Of a stretch of 64,000 nucleotides of DNA, positions 9,210 through 18,068 are shown piece after piece. The stretch is taken from contig NZ_GL622296.1 in the NCBI RefSeq assembly GCF_000185385.1, positions 410,709 through 474,708 of the forward strand, given 5' to 3'. The position numbers and the translations under genes were made by a program. This DNA comes from Lachnoanaerobaculum saburreum DSM 3986. GTDB lineage: Bacteria; Bacillota; Clostridia; Lachnospirales; Lachnospiraceae. Position 1 is the first letter of the stretch; every line of letters starts with the position of its first letter. The notes below the pieces were generated by a model. It saw nothing but the letters and a program-made list of their open reading frames with translations. It ran no database searches and was not told the origin of the DNA.

Positions 9210-9901
9210 TGTGTTTTAATTTATTGGAGTTGCTTGTATTTCTTTTTTTGATCACAATGCTTGTGAGGGGGTATAACAAGGGGCTTTTGAAGATTTCGAT
9301 AAGCCTGATTGCACTGTTATCAAGTGTCATAGCACTGAACTTGATAAATCCGTATCTTAGGAAGCAGTTACAGGAAAATACTAAGATAAATCAATTTGTT
9401 TTGACAACGATTTATGAAAAAATCGGACTTCAAAATATTCATGGCAGTACGGAAACGGATATGAAAAGAAGTATGGCTATTGACGAGCTGAATGTGCCTG
9501 TAATGATGAAGGATATTTTGAAGAAAAATGATGACAGAACTGTGTATGAAAAGCTTGGGGTGTATACATTTTCAGATTATATTGCAAGCTATGTTACACA
9601 GATGATTGTAAATGCAATAAGTTATGTAGGATCATTTGTATTTGTATGGCTGGTACTCGGTATATTGTTCAAAGGAAATAAGCTTCTTAGTAAACTGCCG
9701 GTACTTGGAGGACTTAACAAAAAATTTGGTGCCTTAGCAGGATTTGCTATGGGGCTGATAATATACTGGATTCTATGCATCTTTATAATTGCATTTTCAA
9801 CTATAAAGCCGATAGGCAGTCTGGCAGGTCTGATAGATTGCAGTCCGTTTTTAGTATTTTTATCAAGACTGAATCCTATAGCATTTTTCCTGATGCTATA
9901 G
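9209..9901 (+). CDS. CvpA-family membrane protein
   Basis: A 230-residue integral membrane protein resembling the CvpA (colicin V production) family. It has an N-terminal hydrophobic segment with the family-like RGYNKGLLK motif, a second TM (ISLIALLSSVIALNL), a soluble loop at about residues 50-125, and two C-terminal TM segments (YVGSFVFVWLVLGILF; GFAMGLIIYWILCIFII). The family is linked to envelope homeostasis, though its biochemical role is unclear. The start overlaps the previous stop. Confidence 0.8.
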   Translation: MCFNLLELLVFLFLITMLVRGYNKGLLKISISLIALLSSVIALNLINPYLRKQLQENTKINQFVLTTIYEKIGLQNIHGSTETDMKRSMAIDELNVPVMMKDILKKNDDRTVYEKLGVYTFSDYIASYVTQMIVNAISYVGSFVFVWLVLGILFKGNKLLSKLPVLGGLNKKFGALAGFAMGLIIYWILCIFIIAFSTIKPIGSLAGLIDCSPFLVFLSRLNPIAFFLML

Positions 9902-9914
9902 ATATGGAGGATAT

Positions 9915-11561
9915 ATGAATTCTAAGAGAAAACTTATGAATACATCAAATGTGATTGTGGGACTTTGGCTCTGCGCCATGTTTACCATCTTTCCTTTGAT
10001 CTACAATGATTTTTACTTTGACATATTACAGACAAAATTTTACACGGTACTGATACTCACTATACTTATGATACTTGCTTTGATAGTGATAAGCGGATTT
10101 GGAGGCGGATTCAAAAGCTTCTTTGATAAACTGAACTCAAAAGGATTTTCCGTTTGGTTTAAAGAGGAGTTTGATATATGGGATATATGTGTAATGATAT
10201 TTTTGGCTATGACGGTATTGTCCACACTGTTTTCAGGCAGAGTTATAATAGAAGCCATACTTGGAAATAAAGGACGATATTCAGGTTTGATACTTATCTC
10301 ATTATATGTGGCGATATACTTTATAGTCAGCAGATTTTTTTCATTCAGCAAGTTGTATTTTATAATCTTTTTGGCTGTAAGTATTCCAATCTGTATATTC
10401 GGATATACAGATTATTTCAACATGGATATACTGCACTTCAAGGAAAAAATCAGTCAGGAGCAGTGGTCAATATTTACTTCCACCATTGGAAATATAAATA
10501 CTTATACTGCGGTTTTGGCATTTTATATTGCGATATCCGGAACATTGTTTATTACCTCACCTCTTGATGACGGCAAGAACGGCGGTGAGTCGGCGGGTAA
10601 ACTTGTTTTTTACTACATTATAATGTTTATGAACTTTATTGCTCTTACAATGGGTACTTCTGACAACGGTTACCTTACATTGGCGGCATTCTTCGGACTT
10701 ATGCCTTTTATAGCCTTCAAAAAAATGGAGGGAGTAAGAAGATTTATACTGACAATCTTTACCTACCTGCTTGGAATCAGAATAATGAAGATAATCAATA
10801 CTGTATTTGAAGGAAAGGTATTAGGGATCTCAGGTCTGTATGACTTTATAAGCGATTTTAAGTATTTGGATATAGTGATAGTGTTTTTTGCTGTAGCAGT
10901 GATTGCAATGTATTTTGTTGCTTATAAGAATAAGAAAAATACAAAAGAGAATGAAACACTGTTAAGGGTTCTCAGATATATCTGGTTGGCTTTACTTGCA
11001 GCGGCATTTTTAGGACTGATATTGCTTGGAGTACGGATAAATTCAAATGTGGCGGAGGCTGCTTCCAAATATGGATCATTGGCAAACTATTTTATATTCA
11101 ATGATTCATGGGGTACATTCAGAGGTTATATCTGGAGAGCCGCTATAGAGGAATATATGAAATTTCCGCTTCTGCATAAGATTGTAGGAAGCGGTCCTGA
11201 TACTTTCGGAATATATATAGGATTACTTAGAAATGATGAAATGACAAGTATTACAGGCCAGTTCTTTGATGCAACTCATAATGAGTATATACAGTTTTTA
11301 TTCACTATAGGTCCCGTAGCCACTATTGCCTACATCCTGTCACTTATCCTGCCAAGTATAAAGGCATTTAGGACTAAGATTGCAGATCTGAAAGACGGCA
11401 CCGTATTGCCATATTTATATGCATGTGCTATGGCGGTAATCTGCTATGCGACTCAAGCTGTTGTAAACTTGAATTTGCCTGTAGTGACACCGCTTTTATG
11501 GATATTCTTCGGCTTAATGGCGGCATTACTTAGAAATAAAGGAGATATAAAAAATGGATAA
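9915..11561 (+). CDS. O-antigen ligase / Wzy-like polytopic membrane protein
   Basis: A 548-residue polytopic membrane protein with about a dozen hydrophobic segments and one long extracytoplasmic loop (about residues 375-460). The segment [17 protein letters not shown] matches the conserved H-N-E-Y/L region of the O-antigen ligase (WaaL/RfaL/Wzy_C) superfamily, whose members join or polymerise lipid-linked glycans at the outer face of the membrane. The glycan substrate cannot be read. GGAGG precedes ATG 9915. The 3' end overlaps the trpS start by 8 bases. Confidence 0.8.
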   Translation: MNSKRKLMNTSNVIVGLWLCAMFTIFPLIYNDFYFDILQTKFYTVLILTILMILALIVISGFGGGFKSFFDKLNSKGFSVWFKEEFDIWDICVMIFLAMTVLSTLFSGRVIIEAILGNKGRYSGLILISLYVAIYFIVSRFFSFSKLYFIIFLAVSIPICIFGYTDYFNMDILHFKEKISQEQWSIFTSTIGNINTYTAVLAFYIAISGTLFITSPLDDGKNGGESAGKLVFYYIIMFMNFIALTMGTSDNGYLTLAAFFGLMPFIAFKKMEGVRRFILTIFTYLLGIRIMKIINTVFEGKVLGISGLYDFISDFKYLDIVIVFFAVAVIAMYFVAYKNKKNTKENETLLRVLRYIWLALLAAAFLGLILLGVRINSNVAEAASKYGSLANYFIFNDSWGTFRGYIWRAAIEEYMKFPLLHKIVGSGPDTFGIYIGLLRNDEMTSITGQFFDATHNEYIQFLFTIGPVATIAYILSLILPSIKAFRTKIADLKDGTVLPYLYACAMAVICYATQAVVNLNLPVVTPLLWIFFGLMAALLRNKGDIKNG

Positions 11562-12639
11562 AATAATACTTACAGGAGATCGTCCTACCGGTAAATTACA
11601 TGTGGGACATTATATAGGCTCTTTAAAAAGAAGAGTTGAGCTGCAAAATTCCGGTGAGTTCAAAAAGATTTTTATAATGGTGGCAGATGCACAGGCGCTT
11701 ACCGACAATATGGAAAATCCCGAGAAAGTCAGAGAGAATATTATAGAGGTGGTGCTTGACTATCTGGCTTGCGGACTTGATCCTGAAAAGTCTACAATGT
11801 TCATACAGTCAATGGTGCCTGAGCTTACAGAACTTAGTTTCTACTATATGAATCTTGTAACAGTTTCAAGACTTCAAAGAAATCCTACCGTAAAGGCGGA
11901 GATTGGACTTAGAAACTTTGAAAACAGTATACCGGTAGGATTTTTTACATATCCTATATCACAGGCATCAGATATTACAGCCTTTAAGGCAACCACAGTA
12001 CCTGTAGGTGAAGATCAGTTGCCTATGATTGAGCAGACAAGAGAGATAGTAAGAAAGTTCAATTCTGTATATGGTGAAACTTTAGTTGAGCCTGAGGCTC
12101 TTATCCCAAGTGAGGCGGCGGCCAAGAGACTTCCCGGTACGGACGGCAAGGCAAAGATGAGCAAGTCACTTGGCAACTGCATCTATCTCTCAGATGATGC
12201 AAAAACTGTGGCGGATGCTGTCAAGACTATGTATACAGATCCGCTTCATATTAAGGTAAGCGATCCCGGACATCTTGAGGGAAATACGGTATTTACATAT
12301 CTTGAAGCATTTTCAAAACCTGAAGATTTTGTCAAGTTCCTTCCGGAGTATAAATCACTTGACGAGTTAAAGGAGCATTACACCCGTGGAGGACTTGGAG
12401 ATATGAAGGTGAAGAAGTTTTTGGCAAATGTTATGGAAGATACTTTGGCACCTATCAGAGCAAGAAGAGCGGAATTTGAGAAGGATATCCCTGCTATCTA
12501 TGAAATGTTAAAGAAAAACTGTGAGACGGCAAGAAATGAAGCGGCTGATACACTTTCAGAGGTTAAGTCGGCTATGAGAATGAATTACTTTGATGATATA
12601 GAGCTGATAAGATCACAGGCGGAAAGATTCTCAAAGTAA
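11554..12639 (+). CDS. trpS: Tryptophanyl-tRNA synthetase
   Basis: Class Ic aminoacyl-tRNA synthetase that charges tRNA-Trp. The 361-residue protein carries the HIGH-like signature TGKLHVGHY (12-20) and KMSKS (201-205). The [12 protein letters not shown] and [14 protein letters not shown] segments match the TrpRS fold. The start overlaps the upstream membrane-protein gene, so it appears transcribed with the dnaX-side operon; no T-box leader is present at this internal position. Confidence 0.97.
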   Translation: MDKIILTGDRPTGKLHVGHYIGSLKRRVELQNSGEFKKIFIMVADAQALTDNMENPEKVRENIIEVVLDYLACGLDPEKSTMFIQSMVPELTELSFYYMNLVTVSRLQRNPTVKAEIGLRNFENSIPVGFFTYPISQASDITAFKATTVPVGEDQLPMIEQTREIVRKFNSVYGETLVEPEALIPSEAAAKRLPGTDGKAKMSKSLGNCIYLSDDAKTVADAVKTMYTDPLHIKVSDPGHLEGNTVFTYLEAFSKPEDFVKFLPEYKSLDELKEHYTRGGLGDMKVKKFLANVMEDTLAPIRARRAEFEKDIPAIYEMLKKNCETARNEAADTLSEVKSAMRMNYFDDIELIRSQAERFSK

Positions 12640-12670
12640 GCTTTGCGGTATCAATATATTTCAGAATAAA

Positions 12671-12735
12671 AGTATAGGCTTTCATTTTGGAATCCTTATA
12701 TTTGGATTCTGAAATAGAGCCTATCTTTTTTTTAT
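12671..12735 (+). terminator. Terminator after trpS
   Basis: ATAGGCT (12674-12680) pairs with AGCCTAT (12718-12724), with an inner AATCC/GGATT stem, followed by eight T. It separates trpS from the metal-efflux operon promoter. Confidence 0.8.
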
Positions 12736-12752
12736 AAATTTTAATTTTCCTC

Positions 12753-12782
12753 TTGACAGTTGAGTATATATTCAACTATAAT
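12753..12782 (+). promoter_or_regulatory. Promoter of the zinc/cadmium efflux operon
   Basis: TTGACA (12753-12758), 18-base spacer, TATAAT (12777-12782). Operator 1 fills the spacer. Confidence 0.75.
12758..12777. promoter_or_regulatory. Operator 1, ArsR/CzrA-type inverted repeat
   Basis: A perfect dyad AGTTGA-N8-TCAACT lying between the -35 and -10 elements. The arrangement is that expected for a metal-released ArsR-family repressor controlling its own operon. Confidence 0.75.
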
Positions 12783-12793
12783 AGCAACATAAC

Positions 12794-12813
12794 AGTTGAG
12801 CAGATATTCAACT
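12794..12813. promoter_or_regulatory. Operator 2, ArsR/CzrA-type inverted repeat
   Basis: A second copy of AGTTGA-N8-TCAACT, centred 36 bases after operator 1 and downstream of the likely transcription start. The spacer differs at two positions. Confidence 0.72.
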
Positions 12814-12838
12814 AAAGGAGGTAAAGGGAGTATAAAGT

Positions 12839-13195
12839 TTGGATAGAGAAGAAGCGGTGGGCAAGGCAAAGACAAATATGCTTGAGGGTGAGATAATAGG
12901 CTCGCTTTCAAAGCTGTTTAAGGTATTTGGAGACCCTACAAAAATAAAGATACTTTGGGCGTTGAATGTCCATGAACTCTGTGTACTTGATATTTGTGAA
13001 GTACTGGGTATGACAAAATCGGCAGTATCACATCAGCTGAGTACATTAAAAGAAGCCAAGCTGGTAAGAGCCAGAAGAGAAGGCAAAGAAGTATACTATG
13101 TGTTGGATGATGAACATGTAAAAGAGATATTTGAAACAGGTATCGTACATGTAACTCATATATGTAAAGAACATCAAAAAGGAGAAAGAAAATGA
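12839..13195 (+). CDS. ArsR-family metal-sensing repressor (CzrA-like)
   Basis: A 118-residue winged-helix repressor. The TTG start at 12839 is placed 8 bases after GGGAG. The recognition helix region is TKSAVSHQLSTLKEAKLV, and ELCVLDIC (46-53) precedes it. Helix alpha-5 carries Asp91, His93, His104 and His107. That D-x-H-x10-H-x2-H pattern is the Zn/Co site of Staphylococcus CzrA. It therefore probably senses zinc or cobalt rather than cadmium or lead through cysteine thiolates, although Cys48 and Cys53 leave an alpha-3 site possible. Two matching operators lie in its promoter. Its stop overlaps the next gene (ATGA). Confidence 0.9.
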   Translation: MDREEAVGKAKTNMLEGEIIGSLSKLFKVFGDPTKIKILWALNVHELCVLDICEVLGMTKSAVSHQLSTLKEAKLVRARREGKEVYYVLDDEHVKEIFETGIVHVTHICKEHQKGERK

Positions 13196-13413
13196 AGAGA
13201 GTTTATAAGTTGGAAGGTTTAGATTGTGCGGACTGTGCAGCAAAGCTTGAGAGAAAGCTTGCGGCTATTGAAGGTATTACAAGTGCCAATATCAACTTTA
13301 TGACGTTAAAATGTACATTAGAGGCGGAAGCAGATAAGATGAATGAGATTATCGATAAGGCTATGGAGATAATAAGTGTTGAAGAGCCTGATGTAGAGGT
13401 AAGAAGAGCATAA
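13192..13413 (+). CDS. Heavy-metal-associated (HMA) domain protein
   Basis: A 73-residue ferredoxin-like HMA domain with the metal-binding C-A-D-C motif at residues 12-15. It is probably a free-standing metallochaperone that hands Zn/Cd to the ATPase encoded next, which itself lacks an N-terminal HMA domain: the operon appears to have split the domain off as a separate gene. Overlaps the repressor gene by 4 bases. Confidence 0.9.
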   Translation: MKRVYKLEGLDCADCAAKLERKLAAIEGITSANINFMTLKCTLEAEADKMNEIIDKAMEIISVEEPDVEVRRA

Positions 13414-13438
13414 AGTCTTAATCATATAGAAGGGTATT

Positions 13439-15322
13439 ATGAACGATAAGCAAAAGAAGACGTTAAGTAGAATAATTATGGGTGCGGTATTTTATATTAT
13501 TGCAATCATAATTTCAAAGATAAGCTTTCCATATTCCAATTGGGTAAGTTTTGTAGTATTTATAGTTGCCTATATAATAGCCGGAAAGGATGTACTTTTA
13601 AAGGCATTTTCAAATATCAAAAGAGGAAAGGTCTTTGATGAAAACTTTCTGATGACTATAGCTACTTTGGGTGCCGTCATAATAGGTGAGTATCCTGAGG
13701 CTGTAGGAGTTATGCTCTTTTATATGGTAGGAGAGTTCTTACAGTCACTGGCAGTGAATAAATCAAGGAAGTCAATATCCGATATGATGGATATCAGACC
13801 TGATTATGCCAATCTGATAAAAGAAGATAAAAGTGTGGAAACGGTTGACCCTTATGATGTAGAGATAGGAGATAAGATACAGATAAAGGCGGGGGAGATA
13901 ATCCCGCTTGACGGTATAGTGGTCTGTGGAAGAGCCATGCTTGATACCTCGGCACTTACAGGAGAGTCTGTACCGAGAAGTGTAAATATCGGTGATCATG
14001 TCTACAGTGGCAGCATAAACAAGGACGGACTTCTAAGTATTGAAGTTACAAAGGAGTTTAGTGAGTCTACTGCAAGTAAGATACTTGATCTGGTGGAGAA
14101 TGCGGCGGCCAAGAAGTCAAAGACGGAGAACTTTATATCAAAGTTTGCCGGTGTATACACTCCGATAGTAGTTTTTGCAGCATTGGCACTTGCAATTATT
14201 CCGCCTTTTATATTCCCTGATACAGGCTTTATTACATGGATTTACAGGGCATTGACCTTTTTGGTTGTTTCCTGTCCATGTGCCTTTGTTATAGCAATAC
14301 CGCTCAGCTTCTTTAGCGGTGTCGGTGCATCATCAAAGATAGGTGTATTGATAAAGGGAGGAAATTATCTGGAGCTTTTATCAAATGTAAAGACCTTTGT
14401 ATTTGATAAAACAGGTACTCTTACAGCAGGAGTATTTGAAGTGGTAAATATCCGCCCGAACAGGATATCAGAGGCAAAATTAATTGAAGTTGCAGCTTTG
14501 GCGGAGGAATACTCATCACATCCTATAGCGGTTTCAATCAAAAAAGCTTATAAGGAGTTACAGGAGGATAGTAACGATTCCAATCTTTCTGAAAGGCTCA
14601 GTGATTTGACTGAGATTGCCGGACAGGGAATCAGTATAAAAGTGGACAAAGAAACAGTGCTTATAGGAAATGATAAGCTTATGACTTCAAACAATATAGA
14701 TTTTGAAAAATGTGACGACTTCGGAACTATAGTATATGTGGCTAAGAACAATGTATTTTTAGGAACTATAGTAATCAATGACAGGATAAAAGAGAGTGCA
14801 AGAGAAAGTCTTGCATCACTTAAAAATATCGGTATACAAAAGAATATTATGTTAACAGGAGATACCAAGGAAGTTGCCGATATAGTAGCAAGAGAAGTCG
14901 GACTTGACTATGTATACTCTGAGCTGCTGCCGCAGGATAAGGTGGACAAACTTGAAGAGATACTTGCTGAAAAAAATACAATTGCCTATGTAGGTGACGG
15001 TATCAATGACGCACCTGTACTTGCAAGGGCGGATATAGGTATTGCAATGGGCGGCATAGGTTCAGATGCGGCTATAGAGGCGGCAGATGTAGTGATTATG
15101 GATGACAATCTTGACAATATAGTCAGAGGCATCAAGGTAGCTAAGAGGACAATGAACATTGCAAAACAGAATATTGTATTTGCAATAGGTGTAAAGGCGA
15201 TTTTCCTATTGCTTGCAGCCATAGGGTTTGGTACTATGTGGGAGGCGGTATTTGCCGATGTGGGTGTTACCGTACTTTGTGTAATCAATGCAATGAGAAA
15301 TCTTAGAACGGAGAATATATAA
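13439..15322 (+). CDS. Heavy-metal-translocating P1B-type ATPase (Zn/Cd/Pb efflux)
   Basis: A 627-residue P1B ATPase that exports soft divalent metals using ATP. It has the transmembrane C-P-C motif (Cys279, Cys281), the phosphorylated Asp323 in DKTGT, a TGES-type loop (LTGESVP), the SHP motif of the nucleotide domain, and GDGINDAP. CPC together with a CzrA-like sensor suggests Zn2+/Cd2+/Pb2+ (ZntA/CadA class) rather than copper. No N-terminal metal-binding domain is present; that is encoded by the preceding gene. Its stop overlaps the luxS start (TAATG). Confidence 0.93.
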   Translation: MNDKQKKTLSRIIMGAVFYIIAIIISKISFPYSNWVSFVVFIVAYIIAGKDVLLKAFSNIKRGKVFDENFLMTIATLGAVIIGEYPEAVGVMLFYMVGEFLQSLAVNKSRKSISDMMDIRPDYANLIKEDKSVETVDPYDVEIGDKIQIKAGEIIPLDGIVVCGRAMLDTSALTGESVPRSVNIGDHVYSGSINKDGLLSIEVTKEFSESTASKILDLVENAAAKKSKTENFISKFAGVYTPIVVFAALALAIIPPFIFPDTGFITWIYRALTFLVVSCPCAFVIAIPLSFFSGVGASSKIGVLIKGGNYLELLSNVKTFVFDKTGTLTAGVFEVVNIRPNRISEAKLIEVAALAEEYSSHPIAVSIKKAYKELQEDSNDSNLSERLSDLTEIAGQGISIKVDKETVLIGNDKLMTSNNIDFEKCDDFGTIVYVAKNNVFLGTIVINDRIKESARESLASLKNIGIQKNIMLTGDTKEVADIVAREVGLDYVYSELLPQDKVDKLEEILAEKNTIAYVGDGINDAPVLARADIGIAMGGIGSDAAIEAADVVIMDDNLDNIVRGIKVAKRTMNIAKQNIVFAIGVKAIFLLLAAIGFGTMWEAVFADVGVTVLCVINAMRNLRTENI

Positions 15323-15801
15323 TGGAGAAGATAACAAGTTTTACAATAGACCACTTAAGACTGTTGCCGGGTGTGTATGTATCCAGAAAAGATATGGTCG
15401 GAGACAGAGTGGTTACAACATTTGATATCAGAATGACCAGACCGAATTTTGAGCCGGTTATCAATACGGCTGAACTTCATGCAATAGAGCATCTGGGAGC
15501 CACCTTCCTTAGAAATCACAAAGAATGGGGAGAAAATATACTGTACTTTGGACCTATGGGATGCAGGACGGGTTTTTATCTGCTGTTGAACGGAGATTAT
15601 GAATCAAAGGACATCGTTTCACTGCTTAAGGAGATGTTTACATTTATAAAAGATTTTGAAGGTGAAGTACCGGGAGCCTGTGCAAAGGACTGCGGCAACT
15701 ACCTTGATATCAACCTGCCTATGGCAAAGTATATTGCAAAGAGGTATCTGAATGATGTATTAGTCAATATAACTAATGACAGACTGGTGTACCCAAATTA
15801 G
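15322..15801 (+). CDS. luxS: S-ribosylhomocysteine lyase LuxS
   Basis: Cleaves S-ribosylhomocysteine to homocysteine and DPD, the precursor of autoinducer-2, in the activated-methyl cycle. The 159-residue protein has the metal ligands His53 and His57 in HAIEH and the third ligand Cys124 (AKDCGNY). Length is normal for the family. The start codon overlaps the ATPase stop codon (TAATG), so the gene appears translationally coupled to the metal exporter, an uncommon setting for luxS. No separate promoter is seen. Confidence 0.97.
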   Translation: MEKITSFTIDHLRLLPGVYVSRKDMVGDRVVTTFDIRMTRPNFEPVINTAELHAIEHLGATFLRNHKEWGENILYFGPMGCRTGFYLLLNGDYESKDIVSLLKEMFTFIKDFEGEVPGACAKDCGNYLDINLPMAKYIAKRYLNDVLVNITNDRLVYPN

Positions 15802-15847
15802 ACTTAAAAATAATTTAAAGAAAATTCAAAATACAGTGTCAAATATA

Positions 15848-15875
15848 TTGAAAAATTTGTAATTTGTATTATAAT
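15848..15875 (+). promoter_or_regulatory. Promoter of the 6S RNA candidate
   Basis: TTGAAA (15848-15853), 16-base spacer, TATAAT (15870-15875), placed about 8-10 bases before the inferred RNA 5' end. It lies in a gap with no open reading frame. Confidence 0.65.
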
Positions 15876-15883
15876 CTGAGTAT

Positions 15884-16066
15884 AGATAAAAATTCCTGGG
15901 GTGAGCGATAACTTTGCCAATTTTGAACCTACATTTTGATTTATGGGACTCCAAAGAACTCTGCTTGGATGTCAGGCTGCTATAGGCAGAAGGCAGATAT
16001 CAGGGTGAGGTAACCCACCTAGCTTTGCTAGGCGTCAATAAGCAAAGCCGTCACTTTGGGTGTTTA
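15884..16066 (+). ncRNA. ssrS: 6S RNA candidate
   Basis: This non-coding stretch fills most of the 323-base gap between luxS and the preferred greA start. A long closing stem pairs CCTGGGGTGAG (from 15895) with TCACTTTGGG (16051-16060), several pairs being G-U. The interior has large open segments, including TTTGAACCTAC near 15921, a GGGAcTCC stretch and several short hairpins near the 3' side (GGGTgaggtaACCC; CTAGCtttGCTAG). A long rod with a central bubble mimicking an open promoter is the 6S RNA design, which binds housekeeping RNA polymerase. The segment has its own promoter and terminator. The identity rests on architecture and remembered clostridial 6S features; a covariance-model search would settle it. 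Confidence 0.75.
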
Positions 16067-16096
16067 AAAAGAGTAGTTTTTACTACTCTTTTGTTT
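16067..16096 (+). terminator. Terminator of the 6S RNA candidate
   Basis: GAGTAGT (16071-16077) pairs with ACTACTC (16082-16088) around a TTTT loop, flanked by A and T runs. Confidence 0.85.
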
Positions 16097-16124
16097 TATA
16101 GAAAAATATATTGTGGATGGTTTT

Positions 16125-16619
16125 ATGGCAGAGACACTTACAAAGGAAGATATAAAAAAGATAGAGGCTGAGATTGAAGAAAGAAAACTGGTACTCAGAC
16201 CACAGCTTATAGAGGCGGTGAAGGAAGCCAGAGCGCAGGGGGATTTATCAGAGAACTTTGAATACTACGCAGCCAAGAGAGAAAAAAACAAAAATGAAAG
16301 CAGAATCAACTATTTGGAAAGAATGCTTAAGTTTTGTCATGTATATGAAGACAAAACAAATGATGACGAGGTCGGAATAGGCAAAGAAGTGGAACTTTAC
16401 TTTGAAGATGATGATGAAAGTGAGAAATTCAAAATAGTCACATCCATCAGAGGAGATTCACTAAAGGGCAGACTTAGCATAGAGTCACCGATAGGTAAGG
16501 CGATTATAGGCAGGAAAAAGGGAGACAGAGTAAAAGTGGCTGTAGGTAACAGAGGTTATTTTGTTAAGATAATGTCCATTGAAATAAATAAGGAAGATGA
16601 TGATATAAGATCATTTTAG
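16125..16619 (+). CDS. greA: Transcription elongation factor GreA
   Basis: Rescues backtracked RNA polymerase by stimulating cleavage of the nascent RNA 3' end. The 164-residue protein has the N-terminal antiparallel coiled coil whose tip reads [16 protein letters not shown] (the two acidic residues at the tip are catalytic in the family) and a C-terminal FKBP-like domain. ATG 16125 gives the standard N-terminus ([10 protein letters not shown]); an in-frame GTG at 16113 would add four residues and is less likely. dtd follows eight bases after the stop. Confidence 0.93.
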   Translation: MAETLTKEDIKKIEAEIEERKLVLRPQLIEAVKEARAQGDLSENFEYYAAKREKNKNESRINYLERMLKFCHVYEDKTNDDEVGIGKEVELYFEDDDESEKFKIVTSIRGDSLKGRLSIESPIGKAIIGRKKGDRVKVAVGNRGYFVKIMSIEINKEDDDIRSF

Positions 16620-16626
16620 GAGGAAT

Positions 16627-17064
16627 ATGAAATTAGTAATACAAAGAGTAAACCATGCGGATGTAAAGATAGACAAAAAAGAAGTGGGAAGGATAAATAA
16701 GGGCCTGTTGGTATTGGTGGGAGTGGCATCGGATGATGATGAAAAAACAGTGGAAAAATATTTCAACAAACTGGTAAAGCTTAGAATATTTGAAGATGAA
16801 AACGGCAAGACCAATCTCTCACTGAAGGATGTAGGCGGAGAGTTGCTTTTAGTATCACAGTTTACTTTGTTGGCCAACTGTAAAGACGGAAACAGACCGA
16901 GTTTTATAGGGGCAGGCTCACCGGATGAAGCAAAGAGACTGTATGAGTATATGGTTGACCTTGGGAAAAAGTCAGATATACATACGGAATGTGGAGTATT
17001 CGGTGCTGATATGAAAGTGTCACTTGAAAATGACGGACCGTTTACCATAGTATTGGAACTCTGA
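16627..17064 (+). CDS. dtd: D-aminoacyl-tRNA deacylase
   Basis: Hydrolyses D-amino acids wrongly attached to tRNA, a proofreading role. The 145-residue protein matches the family end to end, with the SQFTL active-site segment and the RPSF motif, and the usual N-terminus (MKLVIQRV). AGGAGG precedes the start. The likely catalytic contact is made by the [17 protein letters not shown] region. It is probably transcribed with greA. Confidence 0.95.
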   Translation: MKLVIQRVNHADVKIDKKEVGRINKGLLVLVGVASDDDEKTVEKYFNKLVKLRIFEDENGKTNLSLKDVGGELLLVSQFTLLANCKDGNRPSFIGAGSPDEAKRLYEYMVDLGKKSDIHTECGVFGADMKVSLENDGPFTIVLEL

Positions 17065-17065
17065 T

Positions 17066-18068
17066 ATGAAGGAGCATTATAAAATACTGCTGGTTGATGA
17101 TGAGGAGGAAGTCAGAAAGAGTATTATAAAGAAGATAAACTGGGAAGAAGAGGGCTTTTTAGTAGTCGGAGATGCGGAAAACGGAGTGGAGGCACTTGAA
17201 AAGATAGAAAATCTCAACCCCGACCTTGTCTTTACAGATATAAGAATGCCTTATATGGACGGGCTTGAGCTTATAAAAGAAATCAATAACAGATACCCTT
17301 TGATAAAGTCGATTATATTTTCAGGCTTTGATGATTTTGACTATGCCAAAGAAGCTATAAAGATGGGAGTAATAGAATATGTATTAAAACCTGTATCTGC
17401 AATCGAACTTACAGAGATACTTAGGAAAGTACATAAGACTTTGGATGATGAACTGGGCAAAAAAAGAGATATTGAAAAGTTAAGAAGCAGCTATCAGGCA
17501 AGCATTCCGATACTTAGAGAGCAGTTTTTAAACGGACTGATACATGGGAATATAAGCAAGGAAGAGATAGCATATGCACTCTCTGAATATGAGATAAATT
17601 TAGAAGGTGCAAGTAAATATATAGTCGCTACAGTTCATATAGATGATATGGACAGCGCGATAGTGGCTAAGGAACTGATTCCGATATCTGTAAAGGTCAA
17701 TCTGAGGGAAAACCTTGAAAACAAGCTACAGGCGGAGATCTTTTCAATGTACTCGGAATCAAGTATAACCGTAATAGCGGGTCTGCCTGATAAAATGTCC
17801 AAAAACTATATTAATGTCTATACTTTCGGAGGCGATAAAGGATGCAGGCAGAGTCATAGGTGTAAATTTGACTATAGGGCTGGGCATCATTGTAGAAGAC
17901 ATTACAAGGCTTCACCGGTCATATACACTTGCAAAGGAAGCACTTGGGTATAGAGGTATTGTAGGCACGGGAGAAGTTATATATATAAAGGATATGCAAC
18001 CTGTAGAGTCGTTAAGACTTAGATTTGAGGATATAGAGATCGCGGTGAGTCTAAGAAAAAAGTTATAA
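17066..18068 (+). pseudogene. AraC/YesN-type response regulator fragment (frameshifted, lacks DNA-binding domain)
   Basis: Residues 1-125 form a receiver domain (VDDEEE, phospho-acceptor Asp58 in VFTDIRMP, the FSGF Ser/Thr switch and Lys in LKPV). The linker typical of YesN-type regulators follows. At the A5 run near 17801-17805 the homologous sequence moves to the +1 frame. The original frame continues as junk to 17953, while the true continuation (SILSEAIKDAGRVIG to AKEALGYRG) runs to a stop at 18066-18068. The C-terminal AraC helix-turn-helix pair is absent and MglB-like sequence begins instead at about 18053. An extra A at 17801-17805 would explain the shift. It starts one base after the dtd stop. 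Confidence 0.8.
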
